Positions 6,541 to 7,478 of a stretch of DNA of 7,478 bases are shown in pieces; position 1 is the first letter of the stretch, and each line of letters begins with the position of its first letter. The stretch spans positions 1 through 7,478 of the forward strand of contig DGFG01000109.1 in assembly GCA_002391555.1 (NCBI GenBank). The letters run 5' to 3'. The notes under the pieces are model-generated. The model did no database searches and was not told where the DNA came from. It worked only from the letters and a program-made list of their open reading frames with translations. This DNA is from Firmicutes bacterium UBA3906 (GTDB lineage: Bacteria; Bacillota; Clostridia; Caldicoprobacterales; DTU083). The translations under genes were made by a program, and so were the position numbers.

Positions 6541-6569
6541 TACAACTGTATTAAAATTTATGCTATAAT
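6541..6569 (+). promoter_or_regulatory. Putative extended -10 promoter for the rnf leader
   Basis: TGCTATAAT (6561-6569) is a perfect extended -10 element. The -35 position at 17-nt spacing (TACAAC, 6541-6546) is weak, which an extended -10 can tolerate. Transcription would start near 6576. A second TATAAT at 6531-6536 lacks a -35. Placed after the tauE pair, it would drive the leader and rnfC. Confidence 0.5.
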
Positions 6570-6575
6570 TAAATA

Positions 6576-6632
6576 GAGTTTTACACAAGTAAAAGGCTTT
6601 AAAGATAATTAGCCTAAAGGCATATTTTACTA
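6576..6632 (+). other. Possible rnfC leader RNA with alternative hairpins
   Basis: TTTTAC (6579-6584) can pair with GTAAAA (6589-6594) around an ACAA loop. The same GTAAAA can instead pair with a second TTTTAC at 6625-6630, enclosing AGGCT/AGCCT (6594-6598, 6611-6615). CACAA (6584-6588) is also complementary to TTGTG (6651-6655) in the following terminator-like hairpin. Mutually exclusive pairings of this kind are typical of attenuators, but the stems are short and AT-rich. It matches no riboswitch class I recognise. Confidence 0.3.
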
Positions 6633-6665
6633 CCACAAAATTATTAATTATTGTGGGTTTATTTT
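6633..6665 (+). terminator. Terminator-like hairpin between the tauE pair and rnfC
   Basis: CCACAA (6633-6638) pairs with TTGTGG (6651-6656). AATT/AATT inside extends the stem across one bulged A. A T-rich stretch (GTTTATTTT) follows. It lies 115 nt past the tauE stop and 44 nt before rnfC, so it is either the end of the tauE unit or an attenuator within an rnf leader. Confidence 0.55.
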
Positions 6666-6708
6666 ATGGTCATAATAAGAGTATATATAAAAAAAGTGGG
6701 GTATAAGG

Positions 6709-7478
6709 GTGGCTATAAGAGCGTTTACTTTTAGGGGAGGGGTTCATCCTCCACAAAATAAGCAGGAAACACACAACAAACCAATAGAAAACTGTCCTGT
6801 GCCTGAAAGGGTTGTAATACCCCTAGTGCAGCATATAGGTTCAGCTTGTGAACCATTAGTAGGTGTAGGTGATAGAGTTCTGCTAGGCCAAAAAATTGGA
6901 GAGAGTAGGGGCCTTATTAGCGCACCTGTCCATTCTAGTGTTTCAGGTACCGTTAAATCCTTTGAGAGGTCAGACTGCCCAACTGGAGGACAAGCTATGT
7001 CAATTGTCATTGAAAATGATGGCAAAGATAAATTAGCTGACTCCATAAAGGATAGAGATAGTGAAGAAATAAATAAATTATCTGCTGACCAGCTAAGAGA
7101 TATCATAATGGAAGCAGGTATTGTGGGTATGGGAGGTGCCGCCTTTCCGACCCATGTCAAATTAAGATCAGCACAAGAAAAAAAGCTAGATACAGTCATT
7201 ATAAATGGAGCAGAATGCGAGCCCTATCTAGCAGATGATTATCGCATAATGCTAGAATATCCTGATGAAGTTATAAAAGGCCTTAAGCTTATTATGAAGA
7301 TTCTAGGAGTTGATAGGGGATATATTGCTATCGAGGATAACAAACAAAAAGCAATAGACACCTTAAACAAGGCCTTAGAGTATGATAATAGGATAAGGGT
7401 AATTAAACTAAAAACAAAGTACCCCCAAGGGTCAGAGAAACAACTAATACATGCTATAACAGGTAGAATAGTGCCCGC
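6709..7478 (+). CDS. rnfC: Rnf complex subunit C, N-terminal part (truncated by window end)
   Basis: The first 256 residues of RnfC, the peripheral NADH-oxidising/NAD+-reducing subunit of the Rnf complex. This membrane complex couples electron transfer between ferredoxin and NAD+ to Na+ or H+ pumping in anaerobes. Recognisable segments run in family order: FRGGVHPPQNK (8-18), ERVVIPLVQHIG (33-44), VGVGDRVLLGQKIG (51-64), APVHSSVSGTVK (72-83), the nucleotide/flavin-binding GMGGAAFPT (140-148), NGAECEPYLADDYR (166-179) and TKYPQGSEKQL. The [4Fe-4S] Cys motifs of the C-terminal part lie beyond the window. GTG at 6709 is chosen because it precedes the conserved FRGGVHPP by the usual short distance and has GTGGGG (6696-6701) seven bases upstream. 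rnfC is normally the first gene of clostridial rnfCDGEAB, so the rest probably follows to the right. Confidence 0.95.
   Translation, partial: MAIRAFTFRGGVHPPQNKQETHNKPIENCPVPERVVIPLVQHIGSACEPLVGVGDRVLLGQKIGESRGLISAPVHSSVSGTVKSFERSDCPTGGQAMSIVIENDGKDKLADSIKDRDSEEINKLSADQLRDIIMEAGIVGMGGAAFPTHVKLRSAQEKKLDTVIINGAECEPYLADDYRIMLEYPDEVIKGLKLIMKILGVDRGYIAIEDNKQKAIDTLNKALEYDNRIRVIKLKTKYPQGSEKQLIHAITGRIVP

Noticed and set aside
6744..7199. Long reading frame on the minus strand.
   Set aside because: It is the complement of rnfC, whose protein motifs are unmistakable; the antisense product has no recognisable features.

Overview
The window comes from an AT-rich, low-GC Gram-positive anaerobe (Bacillota), most likely a clostridial or Tissierellia-type organism. 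This is inferred from purine-rich ribosome binding sites, frequent TTG/GTG starts, a DNA polymerase I with a decayed proofreading domain, a lipoprotein-type solute receptor, and an Rnf complex subunit. No exact species can be named from the sequence. All genes read rightward.

Left block (1-4521): the 3' part of polA, then coaE (dephospho-CoA kinase), a membrane-anchored lytic transglycosylase, and a family 5 (peptide/nickel type) ABC transporter substrate-binding lipoprotein. The first three are tightly packed: an 8-nt gap, then a 14-nt overlap. The fourth follows after 22 nt, so the block looks like one transcription unit. It has no terminator of its own. Six bases past the last stop codon lies a consensus-perfect sigma-70 promoter (TTGACA, 17 nt, TATAAT) driving a tRNA-Leu(GAG) gene with encoded CCA. 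A strong 17-bp-stem terminator closes the unit.

Middle block (4726-5785): a roughly 250-nt spacer, then a gene for an unusual regulator. An XRE-type helix-turn-helix is fused to a complete desulfoferrodoxin-like region. That region carries a CxxC...CC rubredoxin-like iron site and most of a superoxide-reductase-like site (His, His, CxxH), but lacks the first expected His. A structured stretch and a strong terminator follow.

Right block (5786-7478): two tandem half-length TauE/SafE (TSUP) membrane proteins in the same reading frame, separated by a single TGA. Next comes a short leader with an extended -10 promoter and possible alternative hairpins. The window ends inside rnfC, the NADH-side subunit of the Rnf ferredoxin:NAD+ oxidoreductase.

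The best candidate for something little described is the HTH-desulfoferrodoxin fusion, a plausible iron/redox-sensing transcription factor beside an anion-exporter-like gene pair and an Rnf operon. The split TauE pair and the rnf leader are secondary candidates. The polA-coaE-transglycosylase block is ordinary chromosomal housekeeping. I see no mobile element, CRISPR array or phage signature.
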